64,000 nucleotides of DNA from CAVOJV01 sp963696325 (GTDB taxonomy: Bacteria; Pseudomonadota; Gammaproteobacteria; Competibacterales; Competibacteraceae): the NCBI GenBank assembly GCA_963696325.1, contig CAVOJV010000064.1, positions 1 to 64,000 of the forward strand, in the 5' to 3' direction. The position numbers and the translations under genes are program-made. The first letter of the stretch is position 1; every line of letters starts with the position of its first letter. This document shows, piece after piece, positions 11,269 through 20,312 of the stretch. The notes below the pieces were generated by a model. The model saw only the letters and a program-made list of their open reading frames with translations, was not told where the DNA came from and made no database searches.

Positions 11269-13401
11269 TTAAGCGCTCTCCGGCGCCTGCGGTAAATCCG
11301 CGGACGGCGGATCCGCCGGCGCCGACTGCGCTGGTGGCAGCAGCGGTGCCTCTCGCCACCCGTGCTCACCGGTGGTGTAGTGCCGCGTCATCGCCGTCGC
11401 AATCGCCTGCAGACTCGCCGGCATCTCGACATCGCGGCCAGGATCGGGCAACGGCATGCGCAGCTTCCACAGTTGGCCGCCCTCAAGCAGGGCGAAGGCC
11501 TGGCCCTTGGGCAGGGTGACGAGATCGGCAGGGGTCAGCAACGGCACCTCCGAGACGCTGATGCGATCTTCGTTGCGGGAGGTGAAAGTCGACCGCTGAG
11601 TCCGGATTGGAGGAATCGTCGCTGGCCGAGATCGGGGTCAGCGAAAAGATCTCGACCCGCGGCAACGGGTGCGTCAGCAACTCCGCGGTGGCCAGTTCCT
11701 TCACCCGCAGCATGACCAGCGTGTTGAAGTTGCCGGTCACTTGACCCGGCTTGGGCGCGGTTACCCAGTCGCGCTTCGATATCCGACCAGGTCTGGGTGT
11801 AGGCGGTGACCTGGAAGCCGGCCCCGCCGGCCTTGTTCAGCAGTGGAATGAACTCCTCGCCGATGAGTTCAGTTGAATTCGTCGGCGTGCACCGAGATCG
11901 CGGATTCGGGATCGCGTTGCCCATCTCGGGCAAGCCCCGGCCGAGGCCATGCTTGTAGAGTTCACCCGCCACCGAGACGAGATCCGCAAACATGGCAGTT
12001 GCCCACCGCACTGGCGACCGTGGTGTCGGCCAGCGCATCGAGGCCGACATAGACGATACCATTGGTGCGGATCACCTGGCGCCAGTCGAAAATGGGCCGG
12101 GAATCGGTGGTGTCGAAATAGTCGGGCGAGATCAGCTCGGCCGTCTTGCCGGTGGTGAGCTTTTCCAGCAGCGGCAGCACCGAGGCGACGATCTTGTCGA
12201 AGTAGGTCCGGTCGTACTCGATCGCCGTGACGCAAGCCATCGAGCACCGGGTCGTAGAGATCCTGCTCCGGAGGTACTGGGTCAGCGCCACGCACTTGAC
12301 TGGAACGGCCCTTCAAGGTAAGCGGGTGGGTCTTGATCGTCGCGGCCTTCCGAGCGACCGCCTGCTCCCAGTTGCCTGGCGCTGCCTTGGCTAACCACTG
12401 AGTGCCATAGTCGAGAAAGAGCGGTTCGATGTGCGTAGATGTAGCGGCGCGATCTGCTGGTAATCGGGCCGCCGGCCCAGCGCCACCAAGGCGCGGGCGA
12501 TGATATTGACAAACCGCCAGCCAAACTCCTTGAAGGCCGCGGAGTTGCCCTCGCTGGGGAGTTGGTTGGCGATGCGGGTGGCGACCTCGGTGATGCGTTC
12601 GAAGGAGCCGATGGCGTTGTAGCGGGCGGAGATCTCCGGGTAGCCCAGATGAAACAGATAGAACCGATCCTCCCGGCCGGCCCGTTTGGCTTCGGCATAG
12701 ACCCGTCGCAGCAGCGCGGGATCGCCCTTGGGGTCGAAGACGATGACTACCTCGCCGCGGCGGATATCCTGAGCGATGAGGAGTTCGCCAAGCGGGTCTT
12801 GCCGACCCGGGTGGTGCCGATGCACCAGGGTATGGCCCACCCGCTCGCCGAGATCCATCCAGACGTCCTGCTCATGGAGCTCCACCGCATGCAGTTGCGG
12901 GTTGCCGCCTACGGGGGGTAGCGGCGCCAGCGGATTCCACCCCGCGCGGACGGACAGGCCTCGTGCCAGCCATTTCAGAATCGGCGTTGATTCCCACGCG
13001 GTTTCCTTACGCCGCGCCCAGCGATACCCGCAACCCGGCTCGATGTAATGCTGGACTTCGGGACGCAGCGTATCGCGCAGGCGCTGGGTGTGCTGCTGAG
13101 TCCAGGGGAAGCCTCTGCCCAGAAAGAGCTTCTGGCGGCTGACCGGGATCTGACTGGCGGTGAGCGTATAGGTAGGCAGGCGGCGCAGATTGCGCTGGTA
13201 ACGGACGATGCGCAGCCCCTGGCGCCAGCGGTAACCCGCCAGCCACAGAAAAATGGCCGCACAGGCCCCGGCGACAGCCGGCGTCATCAGCAAAGCCCAG
13301 GGCGCGAGCAGGGCGATCAGGGCCGCCAATAACGCCACCAGGGCCGACCACAACTCCACCGGCGGGCGCAACAGGGCCTCGATGGGATAGCGCCCGCTCA
13401 C
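11269..13401 (-). pseudogene. traD: TraD-type conjugative coupling protein, several frameshifts
   Basis: Coupling proteins are hexameric ATPases that bring relaxase-DNA to the type IV secretion channel. The GTG start at 13401 overlaps the previous stop (GTGA). The N-terminus has paired transmembrane helices (ALVALLAALIALLAPWALLM), then RGEVVIVFDPKGDPALLRRV (Walker B side) and, in later frames, DTTDSRPIFDWRQVIRTNGI, GFQVTAYTQTWSDIEARLGN and RVEIFSLTPISASDDSSNP. The Walker A stretch (about 12790-12830) is covered by a +1 and a -1 shift about 30 bases apart; read through, it would be GTTRVGKTRLAELL. Another insertion lies at 11871 (AACTGAACTC). Non-functional as it stands. Confidence 0.82.
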
Positions 13402-13937
13402 TGCTCGATGCCCGCGCGGGAAATCAATACTGGATAATGCCGCAGCCCCAGCAGTTGCGCCAGCATCGAACCGGATGCCGGCACGATCACCAGATCACCG
13501 CCGGCGCGCTCCACCGCGGCCAGCTCAGCCGCGCTGTCCGCCTGCACCAGCAGCCCGACCGCACCCAGGGCTTGCAGTTGTTCCCGGTGCTGCGCCAGCC
13601 AGTTCAGAGACTCATGCTCGGCGCCAATCAGAAAAACAGGCCGAGTGAGTTGTGAAAGACGTTCCAGAAGTGCGGGTGTCGGTGGCTGTTCAGCAAGCCG
13701 GCCGGGCGTCAGCTCGGGGGTGCGAATGGGCAGCAGCAGCGATTTATTGAAACCGCCCATCGGCAGTCTGACCTCCGGCAGCTTAGCTTCCAGCCTCGCT
13801 GAGGGAGCTCGTTTGACGGTCACTGCTTCCAAATACGGCGCCAGCGGCTGGGTGTTGCCGGTATCGTAAATCACGATTGGTTCCGCCAGCACGGGCGCCG
13901 CCACCATGCTCAGCACCGCCAAGAGCCACCAGACCAT
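13398..13937 (-). CDS. ICE protein, TIGR03765 family, secreted
   Basis: 179 codons from ATG 13937, which overlaps the transglycosylase stop (TGATG). A clear signal peptide, MVWWLLAVLSMVAAPVLA, is followed by EPIVIYDTGNTQPLAPYLEA, the opening of this ICE family (periplasmic, probably with an atypical Rossmann-like or TIM-like fold). The C-terminus overlaps the GTG of traD. Its role in conjugation is not known; family members are always between a lytic transglycosylase and traD, as here. Intact. Confidence 0.8.
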   Translation of the reverse strand: MVWWLLAVLSMVAAPVLAEPIVIYDTGNTQPLAPYLEAVTVKRAPSARLEAKLPEVRLPMGGFNKSLLLPIRTPELTPGRLAEQPPTPALLERLSQLTRPVFLIGAEHESLNWLAQHREQLQALGAVGLLVQADSAAELAAVERAGGDLVIVPASGSMLAQLLGLRHYPVLISRAGIEQ

Positions 13938-14335
13938 CAGCCCGACCCCGTGAGCTGCGCCAACTGCTTGGCGACGTGATGGCGGTAAGTCTTGGCCAAC
14001 GCCTGACTGCGGCTGGTCGCAGCCGGGGCATGGTAGCGCCCCGCCGCGGTCAACCAATCGCCGCATTCCCGATAGCGATCGCGCAGCAGACGCGCCCCGG
14101 TGCGCAGGTTGTGGTAAGGGTCCAAGGCCTTCCAGGGATCCTGGAGGGTCTCCCTATGCCAGCGCCAGTTCACCTGCATCAGCCCGATATCGATGGACCG
14201 CCGGCCGGCGGCCAGATGCCGCCGAATCGCGCGGTAAGCGTCCGCGCGGCTGGCATGGTACTCGGTCTTGCCGTTGACATTGAGGCTCCAGGGCCAGGGC
14301 TGGACCGCGGCGGTACTGAAACGCAGCGCGCTTTC

Positions 14336-15939
14336 CGTTACCGTGAAAGCTCCCGGAGCTGAGGACGAACACCATCCTCCCGATGACCGGGCCATTTTTT
14401 CGAGAATGGTCGTTCTGCTCAGTGGGCCAGAACAGGCGTCGGGAGTTGAGTCGACGCGAACTTCGGCCAGTAGCCGTATTTTTTCAGTGCCTGGATCCAG
14501 CGCGGTGCATTCTTGGTCACCACGATCGCTTGGTAATCAATCCCAGGGTCGCGATACGCTTCGCGGCGGGTGAATAGAACGTAGATCGTGCGGATCATCT
14601 GGTGAGCCACGGCGATGATGGCTTTTTTGTGGCCTTTGCGGGGCACCAGGCTTTGATACTTGTCGCGCAGGGTGCTGTGAGTTCGTCGGGCGGCATTGGC
14701 CGCTTCGCACAACAAATAGCGGATCGCGTGGTTGCCCTTGCGGGTTTTACCGGTTTTGCGCTTGCCCGCGCTTTCGTGGTTGCCAGGACACAGGGCCGCC
14801 CAGGAAGCAAAATGTTGGGCGTCGCCGAATGCACTCAGATCAGTGCCGATTTCCACCAGAATCATGGCCGCGCTGATTTGATCGATGCCTGGCAGGGTTT
14901 GCAGGAGATGCCAATATTCGGCATAAGGCGCCATGGCATCGATCAGTTGGGTATCCAATTTCGCCAACTCGCTTTCGAGATAGCGGATATGGCCATGAAT
15001 CTGTTCCAGCACGAAACGGTGGCGGGACGAAAGTTCCCCTTCCAACGCGGGCTCCAGGGTATCGCGTTTCGCGCGCAAAGCGCCCTTGGCCCGGTCCAGC
15101 AACTGCTCGATGGGTTGCCCTTCGAGCAGTCCCTCGATCATGGCGCGGGCGGACACGCCATCAATGTCCGAAACCACCGCGCCGAGCTTGATGCCGGCGT
15201 CATCGAGCACCTTGTGCAGGCGGTTCTTTTCGCCGGCCAGGGTTTGGGCCAATTTCTGGCGGTAGCGCGACACCAAACGCAGTTCTTGCAGGTCCTCGGG
15301 CGGAATGAAGCTCGGTTTGACCAGACCGAACCGCCCCAGCTGGGCGAGCCATTCCGAGTCGGACACGTCGGTTTTACGTCCGGGCACGTTCTTGACATGC
15401 CGGGCATTGACCACCATGGCCGGGATGCCGGCTTGTTCCAAGCCGGCATAAATGCTTTTCCAGTAGATGCCGGTGCTTTCCATCACCACCATGCCCACGC
15501 CGAGTTCGAGGAGCCAAGCCACCAAGGCGCGTCGGTCACGCTTGAAGCCACCGAAGGAGCGTTGCTGTTTGGCAACCGTACCATCGTCCTGTTCGATCAG
15601 CACGGTCAGAACATACAGCATTCGATGGACGTCCAAGCCGGCAATGCATCGATAAAGAGGGTTCATGTGCGTTCTCCCAAGGATTACATTGAAACCGTGA
15701 AAACGGTGGACATGTCGGTCCAGAAGCCTCACGCCATCGAATGACGAACGTGGGTCACTTTACCGTGCGTCCTCTAGGGAACAATCTGGGGTACGAAAGG
15801 GCCGAACAGGATCGGGTTAGGCGTCGGGGTCAAACCACCAAACGGACAACGACCTCTTGTCCTCCGTCTTCCCCTCAAGGATGGCAGAAATTCAACCGGC
15901 TTTCATGCTCGGGGGCGAGCGGAAATCCCGCTCATGACG
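14336..15939 (-). mobile_element. IS110-family insertion in the transglycosylase gene
   Basis: Bounds were deduced by restoring the interrupted gene: native sequence ends near 14335 and resumes near 15940. About 1.6 kb; ends may be off by a few bases. No target duplication is evident, as expected for the RuvC-like IS110 mechanism. Long non-coding flank lies at the transposase 5' side (15667-15939). Confidence 0.7.
14419..15666 (-). CDS. IS110-family transposase (DEDD)
   Basis: 415 codons, starting at ATG 15666 with GGGAGAA upstream; the open frame runs further back to 15732 without a plausible site. The N-terminal RuvC-like DEDD domain shows CIAGLDVHR (first Asp), VVMESTGIYWKS (Glu) and KTDVSDSEWLAQLG (Asp pair). 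The C-terminal Transposase_20 domain has LLQTLPGIDQISAAMILVEI and the serine-containing core near ASWAALCPGNHESAGK, KGNHAIRYLL. Length is normal and the frame is intact, so probably active. Confidence 0.9.
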   Translation of the reverse strand: MNPLYRCIAGLDVHRMLYVLTVLIEQDDGTVAKQQRSFGGFKRDRRALVAWLLELGVGMVVMESTGIYWKSIYAGLEQAGIPAMVVNARHVKNVPGRKTDVSDSEWLAQLGRFGLVKPSFIPPEDLQELRLVSRYRQKLAQTLAGEKNRLHKVLDDAGIKLGAVVSDIDGVSARAMIEGLLEGQPIEQLLDRAKGALRAKRDTLEPALEGELSSRHRFVLEQIHGHIRYLESELAKLDTQLIDAMAPYAEYWHLLQTLPGIDQISAAMILVEIGTDLSAFGDAQHFASWAALCPGNHESAGKRKTGKTRKGNHAIRYLLCEAANAARRTHSTLRDKYQSLVPRKGHKKAIIAVAHQMIRTIYVLFTRREAYRDPGIDYQAIVVTKNAPRWIQALKKYGYWPKFASTQLPTPVLAH

Positions 15940-16100
15940 GGTTAGGGCGACGGCATACAGAAGGCGCGGCGGGACGCCCACCTCACGCGCGATACTGAGA
16001 TACGCAGGCGGTATCAACGGTTCGGTCGCGGCTGACAGCGAGCTGCTGTGCAGCAACGCCAATGCGGTCGCGGCAAGGGTTCGTCGCACCGCCTGATCCC

Positions 16101-16874
16101 TCACCGTGAACGCGCCAGGCTGGCGGGCGCCAGCGCGGTGAAACGATCGGCGCGCCGGTGCACCAGGGTCGGTACCGTGGCGTTATCCACCAACTGGGTG
16201 AGAATGCCATTGTCATGGTTCAGGGTGATCGCCCGGGTCCGCACCAGCGCCGCTGGAATCGCCTGCGCGCGCGCCCAGGCGCGGACTTTGTCGTCCTCGC
16301 CCGCGGCGGCGTCGAGCAGGTAAATATCCAACCCGACGCCGGGATGCGCCTGGAGCGTGTGTACCAGTTGGGGTAACAGTACCGTACAGCGCCCGCAGTC
16401 GGTGCGGGCAAAGAACAGCAGGCGGTCGCCCGCGTTGGAAACGGATCGCCGGGGCGGCACCGGGAAGGTTACCGAGATCGATCAGCGGCTCGGCGGGATA
16501 AAGGCGCTGAAACGCCTCACTGTAGGCGCGCTGGAAGGCCAATACCCGCTCGGCGTCTTCGTGCATCAGCAGCGCCCAGCGCTCCGCATAACGGCGGCGC
16601 TCGGCATCGTCTCGCGCATGGAGGCCCAATACCTCGACGGGGGAGATGGTGGCCACGCTGAGACTGCCGCGAATGCCTGCCATGAGATCTGGTAACGCTG
16701 CCATTCGGCTTCGCTGAGCTGCCAGTACTGCGCCTGGCGGCGTTCCGTTGCGCTGAGTGCCGTGGCGGTCACCGTGGTCTCAGGGTGGGGCCTGTCGAGC
16801 GGATCGGCGCCGGCCAGTGCTGAGCCGAGGAGTAACAGCCCAACCCGGGTGATGCGCACGGCCGTCCAGCCCAT
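16101..16874 (-). pseudogene. ICE protein TIGR03759, thioredoxin-like, frameshifted
   Basis: Starts at ATG 16874 (GAGGA about 10 bases upstream) with signal peptide MGWTAVRITRVGLLLLGSA, then QYWQLSEAEWQRYQ. It continues in a second frame with GIRGSLSVATISPVEVLGLH and AERRRYAERWALLMHEDAER, and in a third with LLFFARTDCGRCTVLLPQLV, a thioredoxin-like CxxC (CGRC), to the TGA at 16101-16103 that overlaps the transglycosylase GTG. Two frame changes (about 16680 and 16450). Probably a periplasmic redox or folding factor of the ICE mating apparatus; that role is inference. Confidence 0.78.
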
Positions 16875-16909
16875 GCCGCGGTCCTCAACAATCATCCCGG
16901 CAGGCTCGT

Positions 16910-17224
16910 TTAAGGCGACCCGCCCCGCCGGGTAGGCTCGGCCGAGTCGGGGGTGGTCGGCGCGGCTATTCCGCCAACGGGCAGCGCCGGGTAGGGCCTT
17001 GGCGTGCAGAGCGCGCCGGTATCCAGCAGATACCCCCGCCGACGGAATGGCACGGTGAGATCCCGTTCCAGCGGTCGGCCGTCCGTAGGCGGCGGACAGC
17101 GTGAGGCCAGGGTTGACTTGACCCCGCTGGGTGCCACCGTACTCGCCGGGGTAAAGGCAGCCGACGGGGCCGTCGACGCACAGCCCGCTAACGTCGACAG
17201 CGCGGCCAGCAGGAGCATCGACAT
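16910..17224 (-). CDS. ICE-linked lipoprotein, unknown function
   Basis: From ATG 17224 the 104-codon product opens MSMLLLAALSTLAGCAS, a lipoprotein signal peptide with lipobox LAGC. The mature part is short and proline/threonine-rich (TAPSAAFTPASTVAPSGVKS), then VPFRRRGYLLDTGALCT. No catalytic motif. Between pilL and the TIGR03759 gene such small lipoproteins recur in ICE loci. An upstream extension of the frame to 17365 has no support. Confidence 0.6.
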   Translation of the reverse strand: MSMLLLAALSTLAGCASTAPSAAFTPASTVAPSGVKSTLASRCPPPTDGRPLERDLTVPFRRRGYLLDTGALCTPRPYPALPVGGIAAPTTPDSAEPTRRGGSP

Positions 17225-17315
17225 CAGCCGCTGGCTGGGCGCTACCCCGGGTACTGCTTGGGCAAGCCCGCCGCGCGGAACCCCGCTCCGCGCGCCATCC
17301 CGGTGGCGCTGCTCG

Positions 17316-17816
17316 TCAGCGTCGCAGGGTGGCATTGCCGGTAGCCTCGCGCGCCTGAGCGGCATCGGAGTCGTGGATCAGGGTCCGGTAGTGATCGGTC
17401 AGCTCGAACGACACCAGCCGATGCGGCGGATCGACGACCAGCCGGTAGATGGGGCCTGCCAGGGTCGTCAGCCCGTCCTGTAAGCGACAGGGTCCCAACT
17501 GCCGCTGAACGGCGGGCAAGGGCCGGCTCACCAGAATCTGCAGCGCCGGATCGGACGCCTCCGCCGCGGCCAATCGATAACCGCTCTGCCGCAACAGGTG
17601 CTGCAGGGCCTCGCCCACGGTTCGCACGGTGCGCCGGGGGAACGCCACAGTGACCATCGCGCTGAGGGGGTTGAGCTGCTCCGGCCGCGGCGCCGCCGCG
17701 ACCGTGGAATAACGCCCCACTGGCACCGCCGCGGTACCGGCTGGCTGAGCCAGCGCCCACCCCGGCAGACAGGCGATGCTCGCCAGCAACCATTGCACAC
17801 CTCGCCGGGCCGTCAT
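17316..17816 (-). CDS. pilL: ICE PilL-like protein (PFGI-1 type, TIGR03748)
   Basis: 166 codons with signal peptide (MTARRGVQWLLASIACLPGW, cleavage near ALA-QP). The body shows RYSTVAAAPRPEQLNPLSAM, FPRRTVRTVGEALQHLLRQS, then SRPLPAVQRQLGPCRLQDGL and YRLVVDPPHRLVSFEL, the conserved PilL-N pattern of ICE-borne type IV pili. The protein acts in the periplasm or outer membrane in assembly of the mating pilus. It is the first surviving gene of the minus-strand ICE cluster; further pil genes are absent. Confidence 0.8.
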   Translation of the reverse strand: MTARRGVQWLLASIACLPGWALAQPAGTAAVPVGRYSTVAAAPRPEQLNPLSAMVTVAFPRRTVRTVGEALQHLLRQSGYRLAAAEASDPALQILVSRPLPAVQRQLGPCRLQDGLTTLAGPIYRLVVDPPHRLVSFELTDHYRTLIHDSDAAQAREATGNATLRR

Positions 17817-17969
17817 GCTCTCCTCTCGGGTGGTTGCCCGGCGGCCGTGGGCGCGGGCGGGTTACGGGAAGGGCCTTGCCCGGACAGACGGTCGTCCGGA
17901 CGCGGTCATCCTCGACCACGGCGGGAGCCGGCGCAAGGGAAAATCCTTATTCCGCAGCGAGGGGATTTT

Positions 17970-18090
17970 TCAGGTGACGAGCGGCTTGGATCGAGAGCTT
18001 GAACGGCCCAGGTACACGGCGGTGATTGGCGCCCGCGCGTGGCCGAACTCGCGGCTGATGATCAGCCGTGCCAACGGGTCGAGTGCTCTC
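17970..18090 (-). pseudogene. C-terminal scrap of a tyrosine integrase
   Basis: The residues ARLIISREFGHARAPITA followed by VYLGR closely match the C-terminus of the full integrase at 18885-19751 (SRELGHEREPITAVYLGR), including the second active-site His and the nucleophile Tyr. Nothing upstream is integrase-like, so only about 30-40 codons remain. It lies directly upstream of the toxin gene and may be the trace of a second integrase gene displaced by insertion of the toxin-antitoxin pair. Confidence 0.6.
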
Positions 18091-18169
18091 TGCGCCGGGC
18101 TCCGCGGTGTCGATGACCGTGCGATTAGGGTCCTTGACACCACACTGCCGTATGGCATGCTAACTCCTC

Positions 18170-18460
18170 ATGAGGGCGCGACAGCTGTTCCGTTATAAGA
18201 GCCGGCAGGGTGACGTAGCGGTGGAAATGGTCATCTGGGCACTGCCCGCACCGACCGCCGATCGGCCGCAGGGTATCAAGTACCGGCTCTACTGCGGCCG
18301 CGAGGGCCGGTGTGTGGTGCGTTACGACAATGAAACGGGCAAAGGTGACCACCGCCACTATGCCGAGGATGAAGAGCCTTACCGTTTCGAGTCTCTGGAC
18401 ACGCTGATCGCAGACTTTCGCCATGACTGTACCCGCTTGACGGGTTGGAGATGGGAATGA
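18170..18460 (+). CDS. tumE: TumE-family toxin (DUF6516)
   Basis: 96 codons from ATG 18170. The N-terminal stretch ELFRYK-like (RQLFRYKSRQGDVAVEMVIW) and central NETGKGDHRHYAEDEEPYRF match the TumE/DUF6516 toxin family. A TTGACA box at 18134-18139 with a weak ATGCTA 17 bases later could be its promoter, which would leave almost no leader; low certainty. The stop overlaps the start of the HTH gene (ATGA), the compact toxin-first layout of tumE-tumA. Typical stabiliser of ICEs and plasmids. Mode of toxicity is not established from sequence. Confidence 0.75.
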   Translation: MRARQLFRYKSRQGDVAVEMVIWALPAPTADRPQGIKYRLYCGREGRCVVRYDNETGKGDHRHYAEDEEPYRFESLDTLIADFRHDCTRLTGWRWE

Positions 18461-18813
18461 ACCGGATCGAAGTTACCGTACTCAAGCCACAGATGGCGTT
18501 AGCGGCCTTTGCGGAAACCTGGCGGGGGGTGGAAGCCGGCCAGCAGGACCGACCGCGGTTGGCCTTCGGAAGCCTTCGGGAGCTGTTCGCGGCGATCACC
18601 GAGAAGCGGCTGGAGCTATTACGCCACGTAGCGACTCAGGGGGGTTTGAACGTTCGCCAGCTGGCTCAGGCGCTGGGACGCAATTACAAGAACGTCCATA
18701 CCGACGTCAGGGAACTCGTTGAGCTGGGTTTGTTGGAAAGGAGCGAGCAGGGGCAGCTCACCGCGCCCTTCGACGAAATCGTCATTCATGCTGAGCTGCG
18801 CGATGTCGCCTAG
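18457..18813 (+). CDS. tumA: TumA-like HTH antitoxin
   Basis: 118 codons from ATG 18457, overlapping the toxin stop; earlier in-frame ATG 18451 is possible. The second half is a winged helix (RLELLRHVATQGGLNVRQLA then ALGRNYKNVHTDVRELVELG and a wing at LLERSEQGQLTAPFDEI), close to the MarR/ArsR-like antitoxin partner of TumE. It would neutralise the toxin and repress the operon. Intact. Confidence 0.75.
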   Translation: MNRIEVTVLKPQMALAAFAETWRGVEAGQQDRPRLAFGSLRELFAAITEKRLELLRHVATQGGLNVRQLAQALGRNYKNVHTDVRELVELGLLERSEQGQLTAPFDEIVIHAELRDVA

Positions 18814-18884
18814 GGCTCCACCCGGGCCAACCAGCGCCTGCTCAGGCGAGGTACCGGCGGGTTAACCGCCGTGGATCGAGGGCT

Positions 18885-19751
18885 TCAGCGCCCGAGATAA
18901 ACGGCGGTGATCGGTTCGCGTTCGTGGCCGAGTTCGCGGCTGATCGTGAGACGGGCCTCGCGATCGACCCCTTTCTGTTCCGGGTCCAGCTGCTTCGCGG
19001 TGGGTCCGCCCACGGCCGGCGCCGGCCAGCCGGTCAATTCCTGATAGCGGCGCTGGGCATAGGCATGGCGTAAGCCGTGGAGCTTGGAGAGACCGGCCTG
19101 GCCGGTGTGGCGCTCATAGATCCTGAGTTGCTGAACGTAGCTCCGATCGGAAGGGATCAGCGAACCCCGGCCGGCCAGCCGGTGGGCGCGGTCGAGCACG
19201 TCCCGCTGGCTCTGGGTACGGATCGGAATCTCGCGGGCTTTGCCGCCCTTGGTCCAGGAGGCCTTGAGAACCAGCGTATCACCGCGATCGGCGACGCTGG
19301 GTGAGAACTTGATGCTCTCTTCCCGGCGCAGGCCGAACGCCCGTTGCAGTTCCAGGCTCAGCCGGACCTGGTCGTCGCGGACTTGGGCAAGCTGATCCTC
19401 GGAAAGGGTTTGGGCCTTGGATTGAGCGCTGACGTGCTGGCGCTCGGGAATCCCGTAGAAACCATTATCCCGCGCCATCACCCCTGGCTTGCCGACTTTC
19501 TCCGCCCACCAGCGCAACGCCGCCAGGCGGTTCTTGAGGGTGCCGACGGCCTTCCCCTCGCCTTGCCAGCGATGGATCAGCGCCTCGACGTGTTTAGGCT
19601 TGAGACTGTCGGCCGACAGCCGCCTATAACCCAGTTCATCGAGATGAGTGGCAATCAGGCTCAGCAGTCGTTCCCGCGCGGTGCGCGTCGCGAAGCTGCC
19701 GTCGCGGTTCCGCTGGCTGAGCTGTTTGAGCTGGTAGTTCAGGTCTTGCAA
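18885..19751 (-). CDS. Tyrosine recombinase, ICE integrase-domain protein
   Basis: 288 codons with a TTG start at 19751 (no upstream ATG). The N-terminal SAM-like core-binding domain (about 1-105, with GTLKNRLAALRWWAEKVGKP) precedes the catalytic domain. Active-site residues are visible: Arg in ELQRAFGLRREESIKF, Lys in WTKGGKAREIPI, HxxR in LHGLRHAYAQRRYQ, His in SRELGHERE and Tyr in the final AVYLGR. This Integrase_1 type is common inside ICEs rather than at att ends. All catalytic residues are kept. Confidence 0.85.
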   Translation of the reverse strand: MQDLNYQLKQLSQRNRDGSFATRTARERLLSLIATHLDELGYRRLSADSLKPKHVEALIHRWQGEGKAVGTLKNRLAALRWWAEKVGKPGVMARDNGFYGIPERQHVSAQSKAQTLSEDQLAQVRDDQVRLSLELQRAFGLRREESIKFSPSVADRGDTLVLKASWTKGGKAREIPIRTQSQRDVLDRAHRLAGRGSLIPSDRSYVQQLRIYERHTGQAGLSKLHGLRHAYAQRRYQELTGWPAPAVGGPTAKQLDPEQKGVDREARLTISRELGHEREPITAVYLGR

Positions 19752-20312
19752 CGCAGAAATACTCGGTAAGTGTTTCTGACCAGCCGTCAGGCGTTAGCCT
19801 CAACGGGTCCCGTTACCGGGTAAGGTCATGGGGTGCGTACCCCCGGTACCTGAAAGCGTCCGCTTGGACACACGGGGGTTCATCGGTAGATGAAGCCATC
19901 CCATGATAGGTACCCGCTCGCCTCCAAGAGAGGCCGGTTGGAACCGCTTTTGAAAACTTTACTCATCACCTCCTTCAACGTCGTTGGTTACTGATTATCT
20001 TCATTCCACTGCCCAGATCCTGTGGTTGGGCTCCGCTCGCAGCTGCTCATCACGCCGCCGTCATTCGCTGGCATCCCGTATCGAACCGTCGGCAAGCGCC
20101 GCCGCCGGTGGCGTCGCGCGACGCGCCGGCGCGTCGTCACTACCCGGCTGCGCCTACTAGTGACGACGCAGGCGTCGTTGCACACCCTGGCCACGGCATC
20201 GAGCCGCGGTCAGGGTGACAGTGCGGAATCCCTGCCGGGCTGCAGGAGCCGGATGTCTCCGCATCCCGGTGAGACACCCGGCCGGCAGGTCTGGCCGCTC
20301 CAGAGCATCCGG
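19752..20312. other. Non-coding region with strong inverted repeats
   Basis: No gene is supported over 560 bases between integrase and radC. It holds a perfect 14-base palindrome GCGTCGCGCGACGC (20111-20124) and an inverted repeat ACGACGC-AG-GCGTCGT (20163-20178). In an ICE such a block could be an origin of transfer or regulator site; unproven. Confidence 0.5.

Larger units (their letters stand above)
13937..16104 (-). pseudogene. ICE lytic transglycosylase (SLT domain), split by IS110
   Basis: The N-terminal part (GTG at 16104, overlapping the preceding TGA) has a signal peptide and IPPAYLSIAREVGVPPRLLY-AVALT (15940-16104). The C-terminal part (14335 leftwards) resumes with the catalytic ES (TESALRF), then NGKTEYHASRADAYRAI, IDIGLMQVNWRWHRE and YHNLRTGARLLRDRYRECGD, the Slt-type fold. 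Removing the IS110 element restores AVALTESA across the junction, with the catalytic Glu exactly at the insertion point. The enzyme would cut peptidoglycan to let the transfer channel through. The two halves cannot make a working enzyme. Confidence 0.83.

Noticed and set aside
10938..11369. 143-codon minus-strand frame in the ICE region
   Set aside because: Out-of-frame shadow of the TIGR03747 gene and the traD 3' end.
14602..15744. 380-codon open frame on plus strand
   Set aside because: Exactly antisense to the intact IS110 transposase; composition is that of a mirrored high-GC gene and no domain is visible.
20163..20312. Possible CRISPR-like repeats in the ICE non-coding stretch
   Set aside because: Only isolated palindromes, no regularly spaced repeat units and no cas genes anywhere in the window.
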